NCBI RefSeq assembly: GCF_000155975.1
Contig: NZ_GG730303.1
Location: forward strand, 248,611 to 312,610
Direction: 5' to 3'
From: Citrobacter youngae ATCC 29220
GTDB taxonomy: Bacteria; Pseudomonadota; Gammaproteobacteria; Enterobacterales; Enterobacteriaceae
Length of the DNA: 64,000 nt
Below are positions 19,022 through 28,053 of this stretch, in pieces. A program made the translations under genes and the position numbers. Positions within the stretch are counted from its first letter, which is position 1; every line of letters starts with the position of its first letter. The notes under the pieces are model-generated. The model did no database searches, was not told where the DNA came from, and saw only the letters and a list, made by a program, of their open reading frames with translations.

Positions 19022-20497
19022 TTAATTACGGAACGGGTTAGTACCGTTGCTGCTGGTTGTACGTGCAGCTGTCGGCTGCGCCGCCGGAGCCGGGCTGTTG
19101 GATGTATAACCATCCGCTGCGGCGTCTTGCTGCGCGTTTTGCGGTGCGATCGTATCCGGAGTAGTCGATACCGGTTTACCCAGCGTATTATTCAGGGCCA
19201 CCAGATCCTGCTCGTTCAGCGTACCGAGCGCGGATTTGACGTTTAACTGATTGATAAGATAGGTATAACGCGCATTAGCCAGCTGCTGCTTGGCGTTGTA
19301 CAGCGTGGTCGTGGCATCCAATACATCCACGATGGTACGTGTACCTACGGAATAACCGGCTTCCATCGCATCCAAAGAACTTTGTGCAGAAACAACCGCT
19401 TGTTTGTACGCGTTAATGCTACTGATGGAAGCATTAATGTTGTTAAACGAAGAACGAACGGTCTGCACCACGCTGCGGTGGGCGCTTTCCAGTTGTTCAC
19501 TCGCGCCAACAAAGTTGTACTGCGCTTGTTTTACCTGCGAGTTAACCATTCCGCCCTGGTAGATAGGCAGCGAGAAGGTCAGACCGATTTTGTTCTGGCC
19601 CATGTTGCTGTCGTCATACTGGGCGTTATTGTTAGTTTTGGAACCGTTGTAAGAGGTGTCAGACACGCCGGTAGAGGCGGTTAAATCCAGCGTTGGCAGA
19701 TGGCCGTCCTGCGCCTGGCGAATTTGCTCACGCGCCAGATCCTGGCTCAAACGCGCCTGCAATAAGGTCAGGTTACGGTTTTCCGCTTCTTTCAGCAGCG
19801 CATTCACCGCCTGCGGTTTGTTGGTTTTAAAGCCGTCAACGTTCAGCGAAGCCAGTTCCGGGTAGTAGTTACCGGTCACCTGACGCAGCTGTTCTACCGC
19901 GTTGTCCAGATTGTTGCGCGCGGTAACTTCGTTCGCCAGCACGGTATCGTATTGTGAACGGGCGTTCTGCACGTCAGTGATTGCGACCAGGCCGACGTTA
20001 AAACGTTGAGTGGTCTGATCTAACTGACGATACACCGCATCTTTCTGTGCCTGGGTGTAAGACAGCACGTCAATCGCGTTCAGTACGTTAAAATAGGCGG
20101 TAGCGGTGTTCAGGATCAGCGTTTGCTGATCGGTCTGATACGTCACGTCCTGGATGCCCGCTGATTTTTCTTGCAGCGTCAGGGCACGCCATTTTGACAT
20201 ATCGAAAATGGACTGCGTTAATTGCAGCGATGCGCTGGTGGCGTTGGAGTTAACGCCATTTGCATCACGGTAGCCATTGCTGTAGGTGTAATCTGCACCT
20301 AATCCCAGTTGCGGCAGTAATGGGCTACGCGCTTCGTTAATTTTTTCGAATGCAGCATCGCGATCGGCGGCGGATTTACGCAATTCCGGGTTGCTCAGGC
20401 GTGCTTGCTGATAAACCTGCATCAGGTTTTCTGCCTGGCTCAGAGTACTGAACCCCGACAGGCTCAGGCCGATAAGGATGGGGAGCAATTTCTTCAT
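19022..20497 (-). CDS. tolC: Outer-membrane channel TolC
   Basis: TolC forms the trimeric outer-membrane exit duct for AcrAB and other efflux pumps and for type I secretion. The 491-residue precursor has a signal peptide (1-22, ending LSQA) and the internally repeated OEP architecture: two similar halves (starting near residues 30 and 240), each with beta-barrel strands and long tunnel helices. The tail (residues ~440-491) is Ala/Pro/Thr-rich, ending NPFRN. Compared with E. coli it is two residues shorter and has a changed loop near residues 300-310 (GSKTNNNAQYDD), a surface-exposed region where phage and colicins act in E. coli. The start MKKLLPIL has AAGGA upstream. A marbox lies in the promoter. 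Confidence 0.98.
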   Translation of the reverse strand: MKKLLPILIGLSLSGFSTLSQAENLMQVYQQARLSNPELRKSAADRDAAFEKINEARSPLLPQLGLGADYTYSNGYRDANGVNSNATSASLQLTQSIFDMSKWRALTLQEKSAGIQDVTYQTDQQTLILNTATAYFNVLNAIDVLSYTQAQKDAVYRQLDQTTQRFNVGLVAITDVQNARSQYDTVLANEVTARNNLDNAVEQLRQVTGNYYPELASLNVDGFKTNKPQAVNALLKEAENRNLTLLQARLSQDLAREQIRQAQDGHLPTLDLTASTGVSDTSYNGSKTNNNAQYDDSNMGQNKIGLTFSLPIYQGGMVNSQVKQAQYNFVGASEQLESAHRSVVQTVRSSFNNINASISSINAYKQAVVSAQSSLDAMEAGYSVGTRTIVDVLDATTTLYNAKQQLANARYTYLINQLNVKSALGTLNEQDLVALNNTLGKPVSTTPDTIAPQNAQQDAAADGYTSNSPAPAAQPTAARTTSSNGTNPFRN

Positions 20498-20556
20498 TTG
20501 CATTCCTTGTTGTGAAGCAGTATTTAGCGCTGATCAAATTGTAAAAATATTTGCTG

Positions 20557-20562
20557 ATTCTA
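20557..20562 (-). promoter_or_regulatory. tolC -10 promoter element
   Basis: On the minus strand TGCTAGAAT is an extended -10 (TGC + TAGAAT), 60 bases upstream of the tolC start. Seventeen bases further upstream the -35 position runs into the marbox, as expected of a class II Mar/Sox/Rob promoter. The layout matches the known E. coli tolC marbox promoter. Confidence 0.65.
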
Positions 20563-20583
20563 GCAGAATCCGCCACTGCAAAA

Positions 20584-20602
20584 AGTTGGCGTTACGTGCC
20601 AT
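20584..20602 (-). promoter_or_regulatory. marbox (MarA/SoxS/Rob site) of tolC
   Basis: Read on the minus strand, ATGGCACGTAACGCCAACT fits the marbox consensus AYnGCACnnWnnRYYAAAY with one mismatch. It overlaps the -35 region of the tolC promoter and would place tolC under MarA, SoxS and Rob control as in E. coli. Confidence 0.75.
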
Positions 20603-20702
20603 ACGGCGTTAATTTGCATCAATTTAACACAAGGGCGTTGAAACATCAGTCAAACGACCTTGAAATTCACATTTTAAACACTATTGGTTTCAGGACAGCT
20701 CA

Positions 20703-21335
20703 ATGCGTAAACCAGACAACTTGCCAATGACTTTCACTAAAAATGATGTAGAAATTATTGCACGAGAAACGCTATACCGCGGATTTTTTTCACTGGATCT
20801 TTATCGGTTCCGCCATCGCCTGTTCAACGGTGGGATGAGCGGCGAGGTAACGCGCGAAATTTTTGAGCGCGGACACGCGGCAGTCTTGCTACCCTTTGAC
20901 CCGGAGCGGGACGAAGTTGTGCTGGTCGAGCAGATCCGTATCGCGGCGTTTGATACCAGCGCAAGCCCGTGGCTACTGGAAATGGTAGCCGGAATGATCG
21001 AAGAGGGCGAGAGCGTTGAGGATGTCGCGCGCCGTGAAGCAATGGAAGAGGCCGGGCTTAACGTTAAACGCGTAAAACCGGTGTTGAGTTATCTGGCAAG
21101 CCCGGGAGGCACCAGCGAACGCTCATCTATTATGGTGGGTGAAGTGGACGCCACGACCGCGAGCGGAATTCATGGTCTGGCTGATGAAAACGAAGATATT
21201 CGTGTTCATGTGGTGAGCCGGGAACAGGCTTATCAATGGGTAGAAGAGGGTTTAATCGACAACGCGGCTTCTGTCATCGCCTTGCAATGGTTACAGCTGC
21301 ACTATCAAGAGTTAAAAACTGAGTGGAAAAAATGA
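20703..21335 (+). CDS. nudF: ADP-ribose pyrophosphatase NudF
   Basis: NudF hydrolyses ADP-ribose to AMP and ribose 5-phosphate and influences glycogen precursor levels. The 210-residue protein has the full Nudix box GX5EX7REUXEEXGU at residues 97-119 (starting GMIEEGE, ending REAMEEAGL). The following SPGGTSERS loop is typical of ADP-ribose-specific members. The ATG at 20703 is preceded by AGGACAGCTCA. It is divergent from tolC and its stop overlaps the yqiB start (ATGA), beginning a five-gene run ending with parE. Confidence 0.97.
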   Translation: MRKPDNLPMTFTKNDVEIIARETLYRGFFSLDLYRFRHRLFNGGMSGEVTREIFERGHAAVLLPFDPERDEVVLVEQIRIAAFDTSASPWLLEMVAGMIEEGESVEDVARREAMEEAGLNVKRVKPVLSYLASPGGTSERSSIMVGEVDATTASGIHGLADENEDIRVHVVSREQAYQWVEEGLIDNAASVIALQWLQLHYQELKTEWKK

Positions 21336-21754
21336 AGCGTTACACGCCTGACTTCCCTGAAATGATGCGCCTGTGCGAAACCAATTATTCGCAATTGCGC
21401 CGCCTGTTGCCGCGTAACGACGCAGCCGGTGAAACAGTGAGCTATCAGGTGGCAAACGCACAATATCGGTTAACGATCGTTGAATCGACCCGATACACTA
21501 CGCTTGTCGCGATCGAACAAACGGCGCCGGCTGTCACCTACTGGAGCCTGCCGTCGTTAACCGTGCGTCTGTATCATGATGCGAGGGTCGCTGAAGTGTG
21601 TTCAAGTCAGCAGATCTTTCGCTTCAAAGCGCGGTATGATTATCCAAATAAAAAGTTGCATCAACGCGACGAAAAGCATCAAATTAACCAGTTTCTGGCC
21701 GACTGGTTACGGTACTGTTTAGCACATGGAGCGATGGCGATTCCGGTTTATTAG
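21332..21754 (+). CDS. yqiB: DUF1249 protein YqiB
   Basis: YqiB is a conserved 140-residue cytoplasmic protein of unknown function (DUF1249). It begins [22 protein letters not shown] and has conserved [17 protein letters not shown] and [23 protein letters not shown] segments. The ATG overlaps the nudF stop by four bases (ATGA), implying translational coupling; an ATG three codons earlier lies inside nudF and would be less usual. Its constant place between nudF and cpdA suggests a housekeeping role, but nothing in the sequence shows which. Confidence 0.92.
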   Translation: MKRYTPDFPEMMRLCETNYSQLRRLLPRNDAAGETVSYQVANAQYRLTIVESTRYTTLVAIEQTAPAVTYWSLPSLTVRLYHDARVAEVCSSQQIFRFKARYDYPNKKLHQRDEKHQINQFLADWLRYCLAHGAMAIPVY

Positions 21755-21778
21755 CGTCGTGAAACCTAAGGACACCAT

Positions 21779-22606
21779 TTGGAAAGCCTGTTAACCCTTC
21801 CTTTGGCTGGTGAGGCCAGAGTCAGGATCTTACAAATTACAGACACTCACCTGTTTGCCGAAAAGCATGAAACGCTGCTGGGTGTGAACACCTGGGACAG
21901 CTATCAATCCGTACTGGATGCAATACATGCTGAGTCGCCAGAGTACGATCTGATCGTCGCGACTGGCGATTTGGCGCAGGATCAATCCGCTGCGGCTTAT
22001 CAGCATTTTGCTGAGGGCATCGCAAGTTTTCGTGCGCCCTGCGTTTGGCTACCGGGTAATCATGATTTTCAGCCGGCAATGTACAGCGCGCTGCAGGACG
22101 CGGGCATTTCCCCGGCTAAGCGTGTATTCATTGGCGAACAGTGGCAAATCCTGCTGCTGGACAGTCAGGTATTCGGCGTTCCCCACGGCGAGTTAAGCGA
22201 ATTTCAGCTCGAATGGCTGGAGCGCAAACTTGCCGATGCGCCTGAACGCAATACGTTGCTGCTTCTGCATCATCATCCTCTGCCTGCGGGCTGCAGCTGG
22301 CTCGATCAGCACAGCCTGCGTAACGCCGCCGAGCTGGACAACGTGCTGGTGAACTATCCGCGCGTGAAGTATCTGCTGTGCGGGCATATACATCAGGAAC
22401 TGGATCTGGACTGGAACGGTCGCCGCCTGCTGGCGACGCCGTCGACCTGCGTGCAGTTTAAGCCGCATTGCTCTAATTTCACGTTAGATACCATCAGCCC
22501 CGGCTGGCGTACGCTGGAGCTATTTGCTGACGGTACGTTGCAGACTCAGGTGTGTCGTCTGCAGGGTAATCGGTTCCACCCTGATACCGCTTCAGAAGGC
22601 TACTGA
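21779..22606 (+). CDS. cpdA: 3',5'-cyclic AMP phosphodiesterase CpdA (TTG start)
   Basis: CpdA hydrolyses cAMP to AMP, lowering CRP activity. The 275-residue sequence contains the complete class III metallophosphoesterase motif set: DTHLF (~22), GDLAQD (~64), GNHDF (~94), HHHP (~164) and GHIHQ (~202), which bind the di-metal centre. The start is TTG at 21779, preceded by AAGGACACCATT; it gives exactly the E. coli length and no ATG is available nearby. Its stop overlaps the yqiA ATG by one base (TGATG), so the two are coupled. The internal position in the nudF-parE run is conserved. Confidence 0.96.
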   Translation: MESLLTLPLAGEARVRILQITDTHLFAEKHETLLGVNTWDSYQSVLDAIHAESPEYDLIVATGDLAQDQSAAAYQHFAEGIASFRAPCVWLPGNHDFQPAMYSALQDAGISPAKRVFIGEQWQILLLDSQVFGVPHGELSEFQLEWLERKLADAPERNTLLLLHHHPLPAGCSWLDQHSLRNAAELDNVLVNYPRVKYLLCGHIHQELDLDWNGRRLLATPSTCVQFKPHCSNFTLDTISPGWRTLELFADGTLQTQVCRLQGNRFHPDTASEGY

Positions 22607-23187
22607 TGTCTACGCTTCTTTATCTTCATGGATTTAACAGCTCTCCTCGTTCGGCGAAAGCGTGTCTGCTGAAAAGCTGGCTGGCGGAGAACCACCCGCA
22701 CGTTGAGATGATCGTACCGCAGCTACCGCCATATCCGGCCCAGGCCGCAGAGATGCTGGAATCGATCGTTCTTGAGCATGGCGGAGAGTCGCTGGGGATT
22801 GTCGGTTCCTCGTTGGGCGGCTATTACGCCACCTGGCTGTCGCAATGTTTTATGCTGCCTGCGGTAGTAGTGAACCCGGCTGTCCGGCCTTATGAACTGC
22901 TGGTCGACTATCTCGGTCAAAACGAGAACCCCTACACGGGGCAGCAATATGTGCTAGAGTCACGCCATATTTACGATCTTAAAGTCATGCAGATTGACCC
23001 GCTGGAAGCGCCGGATTTAATCTGGCTGCTCCAACAAACGGGCGATGAAGTGTTGGACTACCGCCAGGCGGTGGCGTATTACGCCTCCTGCCGCCAGACA
23101 GTTACTGAGGGCGGAAACCACGCATTCACGGGCTTCGAAGATTATTTCAACCAGATTGTCGATTTCCTTGGACTGCACAGTTTCTGA
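22606..23187 (+). CDS. yqiA: Alpha/beta-hydrolase esterase YqiA
   Basis: YqiA is a small carboxylesterase of the alpha/beta-hydrolase fold active on short acyl esters in vitro; its natural substrate is unknown. The 193 residues show the oxyanion-region YLHGFNSSP, the nucleophile elbow GSSLGGYY (~67-74, catalytic serine), an aspartate candidate in the TGDEVLDY region and the catalytic histidine in GGNHAF (~170). The start overlaps the cpdA stop and the stop lies 28 bases before parE. Confidence 0.95.
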   Translation: MSTLLYLHGFNSSPRSAKACLLKSWLAENHPHVEMIVPQLPPYPAQAAEMLESIVLEHGGESLGIVGSSLGGYYATWLSQCFMLPAVVVNPAVRPYELLVDYLGQNENPYTGQQYVLESRHIYDLKVMQIDPLEAPDLIWLLQQTGDEVLDYRQAVAYYASCRQTVTEGGNHAFTGFEDYFNQIVDFLGLHSF

Positions 23188-23215
23188 CGATCAATTCGAA
23201 CTGCTTATTTAAACC

Positions 23216-25108
23216 ATGACGCAAACTTATAACGCTGATGCCATTGAGGTACTCACTGGGCTTGAGCCGGTACGCCGTCGCCCGGGGATGTACACCGATA
23301 CAACCCGTCCGAACCATCTTGGGCAGGAAGTGATTGATAACAGTGTGGATGAAGCACTGGCGGGCCACGCAAAACGCGTGGACGTAATCTTACATGCCGA
23401 CCAATCTCTGGAAGTCATTGACGATGGTCGCGGCATGCCGGTAGACATTCACCCTGAAGAAGGTGTTCCGGCGGTTGAGCTGATCCTCTGTCGTCTGCAC
23501 GCGGGCGGTAAGTTCTCCAACAAAAACTATCAGTTCTCTGGTGGTCTGCATGGGGTGGGTATCTCCGTGGTCAACGCCCTGTCGAAGCGTGTGGAAGTGA
23601 ACGTGCGTCGCGACGGGCAGGTGTACAACATCGCGTTTGAGAACGGCGATAAGGTGCAGGATTTACAGGTTGTCGGTACCTGCGGTAAACGCAATACCGG
23701 GACCAGCGTGCACTTCTGGCCGGATGAAACCTTCTTCGACAGCCCACGCTTTTCCGTTTCGCGCTTAACGCACGTCCTGAAGGCCAAAGCGGTATTGTGT
23801 CCGGGCGTTGAGATCACCTTTAAGGATGAGGTCAACAACAGCGAACAGCGCTGGTGCTACCAGGATGGTCTGAACGACTATCTGAGCGAAGCGGTGAATG
23901 GCCTGCCGACGCTTCCTGAAAAACCGTTTATCGGTAATTTCAGCGGTGAGACGGAGACCGTGGACTGGGCGCTGCTCTGGCTGCCGGAAGGCGGCGAGCT
24001 GCTGACCGAAAGCTATGTAAACCTGATCCCAACCATGCAGGGCGGTACGCATGTTAACGGCCTGCGTCAGGGGCTGCTGGATGCGATGCGCGAGTTCTGC
24101 GAATACCGCAATATCCTGCCGCGCGGCGTGAAGCTGTCGGCGGAAGATATCTGGGATCGCTGCGCCTACGTGCTGTCGGTAAAAATGCAGGATCCGCAGT
24201 TTGCCGGGCAAACCAAAGAGCGTCTCTCCTCGCGTCAGTGCGCGGCTTTTGTCTCTGGCGTGGTGAAAGATGCTTTCAGCCTGTGGCTGAACCAGAACGT
24301 GCAGTCAGCCGAACTGCTGGCTGAGATGGCGATTTCCAGCGCCCAGCGTCGCCTGCGCGCGGCGAAAAAAGTGGTGCGTAAAAAGCTGACCAGCGGTCCG
24401 GCGCTGCCAGGGAAGCTGGCGGACTGTACCGCACAGGATCTCAATCGTACCGAACTGTTCCTTGTCGAAGGTGACTCTGCGGGCGGATCGGCCAAACAGG
24501 CGCGCGATCGTGAGTACCAGGCGATCATGCCGCTCAAAGGTAAGATCCTCAATACCTGGGAAGTCTCTTCCGATGAGGTGCTGGCCTCGCAGGAAGTTCA
24601 CGATATTTCGGTGGCGATCGGTATCGATCCGGACAGCGACGATCTGAGCCAGCTGCGCTACGGCAAGATCTGTATCCTCGCGGATGCGGACTCCGACGGT
24701 CTGCACATCGCCACGCTGCTGTGCGCACTGTTTGTGAAGCACTTCCGCACGTTGGTGAAACACGGTCACGTGTACGTGGCGCTGCCGCCATTGTACCGTA
24801 TCGACCTCGGCAAAGAGGTCTATTACGCGCTGACGGAAGAAGAGAAAGCGGGCGTGCTGGAGCAGTTAAAGCGTAAGAAAGGCAAGCCGAACGTGCAGCG
24901 CTTTAAAGGTCTGGGTGAAATGAACCCGATGCAGCTGCGCGAAACCACGCTGGATCCGAACACCCGCCGCCTGGTGCAGCTCATCATTGATGATGAAGAC
25001 GATCAGCGCACCAACGCGGTGATGGATATGCTGCTGGCCAAGAAGCGTTCTGAAGATCGCCGCAACTGGCTGCAGGAAAAAGGCGACCTGGCGGATCTCG
25101 AAGGGTAA
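23216..25108 (+). CDS. parE: Topoisomerase IV subunit B ParE
   Basis: ParE supplies ATP hydrolysis for topoisomerase IV, which unlinks replicated chromosomes. The 630 residues contain the GHKL ATPase domain (1-~220; EVIDNSVDEA Mg-binding helix, DDGRGMP, GGLHGVG), the transducer domain (~220-390), and the TOPRIM domain with LVEGDSAGGSA (~418) and the DADSDG metal motif (~490), ending in the GyrB C-terminal segment. The VSSDEVLASQEVHD region that carries quinolone-resistance changes in E. coli looks normal. It closes the nudF-yqiB-cpdA-yqiA-parE run; its partner parC is about 9 kb away here because of the accessory locus that follows. Confidence 0.98.
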   Translation: MTQTYNADAIEVLTGLEPVRRRPGMYTDTTRPNHLGQEVIDNSVDEALAGHAKRVDVILHADQSLEVIDDGRGMPVDIHPEEGVPAVELILCRLHAGGKFSNKNYQFSGGLHGVGISVVNALSKRVEVNVRRDGQVYNIAFENGDKVQDLQVVGTCGKRNTGTSVHFWPDETFFDSPRFSVSRLTHVLKAKAVLCPGVEITFKDEVNNSEQRWCYQDGLNDYLSEAVNGLPTLPEKPFIGNFSGETETVDWALLWLPEGGELLTESYVNLIPTMQGGTHVNGLRQGLLDAMREFCEYRNILPRGVKLSAEDIWDRCAYVLSVKMQDPQFAGQTKERLSSRQCAAFVSGVVKDAFSLWLNQNVQSAELLAEMAISSAQRRLRAAKKVVRKKLTSGPALPGKLADCTAQDLNRTELFLVEGDSAGGSAKQARDREYQAIMPLKGKILNTWEVSSDEVLASQEVHDISVAIGIDPDSDDLSQLRYGKICILADADSDGLHIATLLCALFVKHFRTLVKHGHVYVALPPLYRIDLGKEVYYALTEEEKAGVLEQLKRKKGKPNVQRFKGLGEMNPMQLRETTLDPNTRRLVQLIIDDEDDQRTNAVMDMLLAKKRSEDRRNWLQEKGDLADLEG

Positions 25109-25121
25109 GCGTGATGTTGAA

Positions 25122-25205
25122 TGCCGGATGGCGCTTCGCTTATCCGGCCTACATTCGCATTGTGCCCGTAGGCCTGATAAGACGCATCAGCGTCGCCATC
25201 AGGCG
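25122..25205. repeat. REP pair between parE and the AraC-type gene
   Basis: Inverted units: TGCCGGATGGCGCTTCGCTT at 25122 and a partner ending GTCGCCATCAGGCG at 25205, with internal TATCCGGCCTAC and GTAGGCCTGATAA. It marks the left boundary of the accessory locus inserted between parE and ygiN. Confidence 0.87.
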
Positions 25206-26057
25206 TTACAGCTTATGCCGCTTGCGATACTGCAGCGGCGTCTCGCCAATGCCTTTGCCGAAGGCGCTGATAAAATACGTTACCTCTGAAAACCCCACCT
25301 TTTGAGCAACCTCCCGCACGCTGATTTCACTGTGCAACAGCGCTTCACAGGCTTTACGCAGCCGCAGAGTATTGAGATAGTCGAGAATGCTCTCGCCCGT
25401 TTCCATCTGGAAGCGGCGGGAAACATAGCTTTTTGATTTGCCCAGCTCCTGCGCCAGCGCCGCCAGACTAAATTTGTGGGTGTAATGCTCATCCAGCCAG
25501 AACATCACCTGACTGGCAATTCCGCTGTTAATTTCCGGCATATTGCCATTATCTTCGGGTAACAGGCTGAATAAATTGACTAGCAGGCAGGCAACCTGCT
25601 CTGTGTTCAGCGGTTTCTGCGCGGCCATTTTTTCATAACGGCTGAAAAGAAAATCAACATGAGCATGAATATCCGCCGCATCGACGACCCATGCTGCGCT
25701 GCCGCGTGCGCTCAGATTCTGCAGATGCTGCTGAGTGTGCGGAAAGTCGCGTAGCACCTTCAGCACCGCATGTTGATCGAGATGAATAATGGTACGCCGA
25801 TAACCATCCCGCGCCTGCTCATCAACCCATATTTTGTGTAGGGTAAACGGCGGGAAAAAGAACATCCGTCCCGGTCGCATGGTGAACTGCTTATGGTCAA
25901 CCGTGACCACGCCAAAGCCTTCTTCTACATACAGCACTTCCAGACACTGATGCCAGTGGTGGTAACGCACCGTATTGGCGAATAAACGGCTGAACGACGC
26001 AATCGCATCGTTAAGGGCGATCAGCTCCAGATGTTCTTGCGGTGAGGATAAGGTCAT
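25206..26057 (-). CDS. AraC-family regulator of the uronate-oligosaccharide locus
   Basis: A 283-residue AraC/XylS-type regulator. Residues ~20-110 form a cupin-like sensor (HHWHQCLEVLYVEEGFG, MRPGRMFFFPPFTLHKI), usual for sugar-responsive members. Residues ~185-283 hold the paired helix-turn-helix (FSLAALAQELGKSKSYVSRRF and ISVREVAQKVGFSEVTYFISAFGKGIGETPLQYR). It is divergent from a DUF2264-MFS-GH88 operon with 165 bases between, so it most probably activates that operon on binding an imported sugar or breakdown product; this is inferred from layout. I know no named ortholog. The ATG at 26057 is followed by MTLSSPQEHLEL. Confidence 0.85.
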   Translation of the reverse strand: MTLSSPQEHLELIALNDAIASFSRLFANTVRYHHWHQCLEVLYVEEGFGVVTVDHKQFTMRPGRMFFFPPFTLHKIWVDEQARDGYRRTIIHLDQHAVLKVLRDFPHTQQHLQNLSARGSAAWVVDAADIHAHVDFLFSRYEKMAAQKPLNTEQVACLLVNLFSLLPEDNGNMPEINSGIASQVMFWLDEHYTHKFSLAALAQELGKSKSYVSRRFQMETGESILDYLNTLRLRKACEALLHSEISVREVAQKVGFSEVTYFISAFGKGIGETPLQYRKRHKL

Positions 26058-26150
26058 AGTGCAATAAATTTAAATTTTTGCCGCCGAATAGTAATTTATA
26101 AACCCTATTTTTAAATTTCCTCAATCACCGTTTTACTTTAATGCCAGTGG

Positions 26151-26166
26151 TGTGATTGACGTAACA
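26151..26166 (+). promoter_or_regulatory. Candidate class II CRP site for the DUF2264 operon
   Basis: TGTGATTGACGTAACA matches TGTGA-N6-TCACA with one mismatch. Its centre (26158.5) is 41-43 bases upstream of the start expected from the -10-like TATTCT at 26189-26194, the exact class II spacing. Catabolite control of a sugar-acid operon is biologically sensible. Not tested. Confidence 0.5.
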
Positions 26167-26188
26167 TTTCTGCCGCTCTGCGATTCAC

Positions 26189-26194
26189 TATTCT
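26189..26194 (+). promoter_or_regulatory. Candidate -10 element of the DUF2264 operon
   Basis: TATTCT, matching 4 of 6 bases of TATAAT, would give a transcription start near 26201 and a leader of about 22 bases with the ribosome site AGAGGGGCGGAG before the ATG at 26223. No good -35 is present, as expected for an activator-dependent promoter. Confidence 0.4.
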
Positions 26195-26222
26195 TTAGCC
26201 AGTTAATTCAGAGGGGCGGAGT

Positions 26223-28043
26223 ATGTGGTCAGCAACTGAAGAAAAATCAAATCCATTGTCATCACGCGAAGACGTAACGTGCGCTGTTAACGCCATTTTG
26301 CGTGCGCTGGATCCGCAGTTTCCGGCGGGACAAGCTCAGTTTTCTCTTGGCAATACCTGTGCTCACTACAGTGTGGATATTGCCTGTATGGAAGGACTTT
26401 CCCGGGCGCTGTGGGGGCTGTTTCCGCTGATGGCAGGCGGGGCTGATACGCCGTATGCCGAAAAATACATTCAGGCGATAAAACTTGGCACCGACCCGCA
26501 AAGTCCGCACTACTGGGGTGATACCGGCCCATACGATCAGCGTCTGGTTGAGATGGCGGCATATGGTCTGGGTCTGGCATTGTTACAGACGCAACTGACG
26601 GACTGCTTCTCCCTGCGTGAACGTGAAAATTTGCATCGCTGGTTGAATCAGATAACCGACGCGCAAATGCCGGACAGCAACTGGAACTACTTTGCGATTA
26701 TCGTTCAGCTTGGCTTCAAGCGGGCGGGTCTGCCTTATGACCAGGCTGCTATCGATCGCCGTTTTGAGCTGATGGAAGCCTACTATCTCGGCGATGGCTG
26801 GTATTCCGATGGTCCCGGGCGTCCGAAAGATTACTACATCTCAATGGCCTTCCACTTTTATGGCCTGTTGTATGCCACACTTAGCCCCGATGACGCCGAG
26901 CGTGCCGCCACGCTGCGTGAGCGCTCGCGCCTGTTTGCCGAAGATTTCATTTATCTGTCCGCAGCTGACGGCGCATCGGTGCCGTTTGGCCGCAGCCTGA
27001 CCTACCGCTTTGCCATGGTTGCGTTCTGGAGCGCGGTGGCGTTTGCCGAACTGGACGTCTTTTCGCCTGGCGTCATTAAAGGCGTGATCCTGCGCCACCT
27101 GCGTTGGTGGCAGAAGCAGCCGATTTTCGATCGCGATGGCATTCTGACGCTGGGGTTTGCCTACCCGAACCTGGCGATGTGCGAAGATTACAACTCGCCG
27201 GGATCGCCCTACTGGGCATTGAAGGTCTTTTTGATCCTCGCTCTGCCAGAGACGCATCCCTTCTGGCAGGCAAAAGAGCAGGCCTTACCCGTACCTGGCG
27301 AAAAACGGGTGATTACGCATGCCGCGCAGATTATGCAGCACAGTGAGCATTCTGAACATGTCACGATGCTGACCTCAGGCCAGCTTGAACTGAACAACTA
27401 CGTCAATACCGAAGCCAAATACACCAAATTTGCTTACTCCAGCCGCTTCGGCTTCACCATTGAGCGTGGCCGTTACGGCATCAAACATGCAGCCTGTGAC
27501 TCTATGCTGCTGTTGGCGGACGGCGATGGCTACTATCGTGGCCGTCGTCAGTGCGATGACGTTCGGGTTGATGAGAATTTTATCTGGTCCCGTTGGTCTC
27601 CCTGGCATGACGTCACCCTTGAGACCTGGCTGGTCCCGTTTGGTGAATGGCATCTTCGTTTGCACCATATTCACAGCGCGCGAACCCTGCAAACGGTGGA
27701 AGGGGGATTTGCGGTGATGAAAGCCGATCCTCAGCTACGCGAGCGCGGCTGTCTCCTTGCGGCACGTAATGGAACCAGCGTTATCGTTGATCTGTCACCG
27801 TCCATAGTTCGTCAGCCAGACAGCGTGGTCACACCGCCAAACAGCAGCATCATGTTCCCTGAATGCGCCTCGATCCCTGTGCTTACCGCCGAAATCCCGC
27901 AGGGTGAAAGCTGGCTTTGCTGCGCCGTGAGCGCCAGTGGACAGCAAAGGCAGTACGCCTCCGTTCCGCTGCTTTCTATCAACAATAGCCAGGTTGTTAT
28001 TCAGCAGCCTGAAAGTGCACGCCAGTTGTCGTTCTTTTTATAG
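26223..28043 (+). CDS. DUF2264 protein, putative intracellular uronate-saccharide enzyme
   Basis: A 606-residue DUF2264 protein. I cannot name its reaction. The N-terminal ~370 residues look like an alpha/alpha-barrel with repeated helical blocks and aromatic/acidic signatures (NWNYFAIIVQLG, YLGDGWYSDGPGRPKDYYISMAFHFYGLLY, YPNLAMCEDYNSPGSPYWALKVF). The remaining ~230 residues are beta-rich (NTEAKYTKFAYSSRFGF, WSPWHDVTLETWLVPFGEWHLRLH). That barrel-plus-sandwich build is shared by several polysaccharide lyase families and some glycosidases. There is no signal peptide, so it should act in the cytoplasm. It is the first gene of an operon with a symporter (10 bases downstream) and a GH88 hydrolase. 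A lyase, glycosidase or epimerase role on oligo-uronides is an inference from context. Confidence 0.8.
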   Translation: MWSATEEKSNPLSSREDVTCAVNAILRALDPQFPAGQAQFSLGNTCAHYSVDIACMEGLSRALWGLFPLMAGGADTPYAEKYIQAIKLGTDPQSPHYWGDTGPYDQRLVEMAAYGLGLALLQTQLTDCFSLRERENLHRWLNQITDAQMPDSNWNYFAIIVQLGFKRAGLPYDQAAIDRRFELMEAYYLGDGWYSDGPGRPKDYYISMAFHFYGLLYATLSPDDAERAATLRERSRLFAEDFIYLSAADGASVPFGRSLTYRFAMVAFWSAVAFAELDVFSPGVIKGVILRHLRWWQKQPIFDRDGILTLGFAYPNLAMCEDYNSPGSPYWALKVFLILALPETHPFWQAKEQALPVPGEKRVITHAAQIMQHSEHSEHVTMLTSGQLELNNYVNTEAKYTKFAYSSRFGFTIERGRYGIKHAACDSMLLLADGDGYYRGRRQCDDVRVDENFIWSRWSPWHDVTLETWLVPFGEWHLRLHHIHSARTLQTVEGGFAVMKADPQLRERGCLLAARNGTSVIVDLSPSIVRQPDSVVTPPNSSIMFPECASIPVLTAEIPQGESWLCCAVSASGQQRQYASVPLLSINNSQVVIQQPESARQLSFFL

Positions 28044-28053
28044 CGAGGATGGT

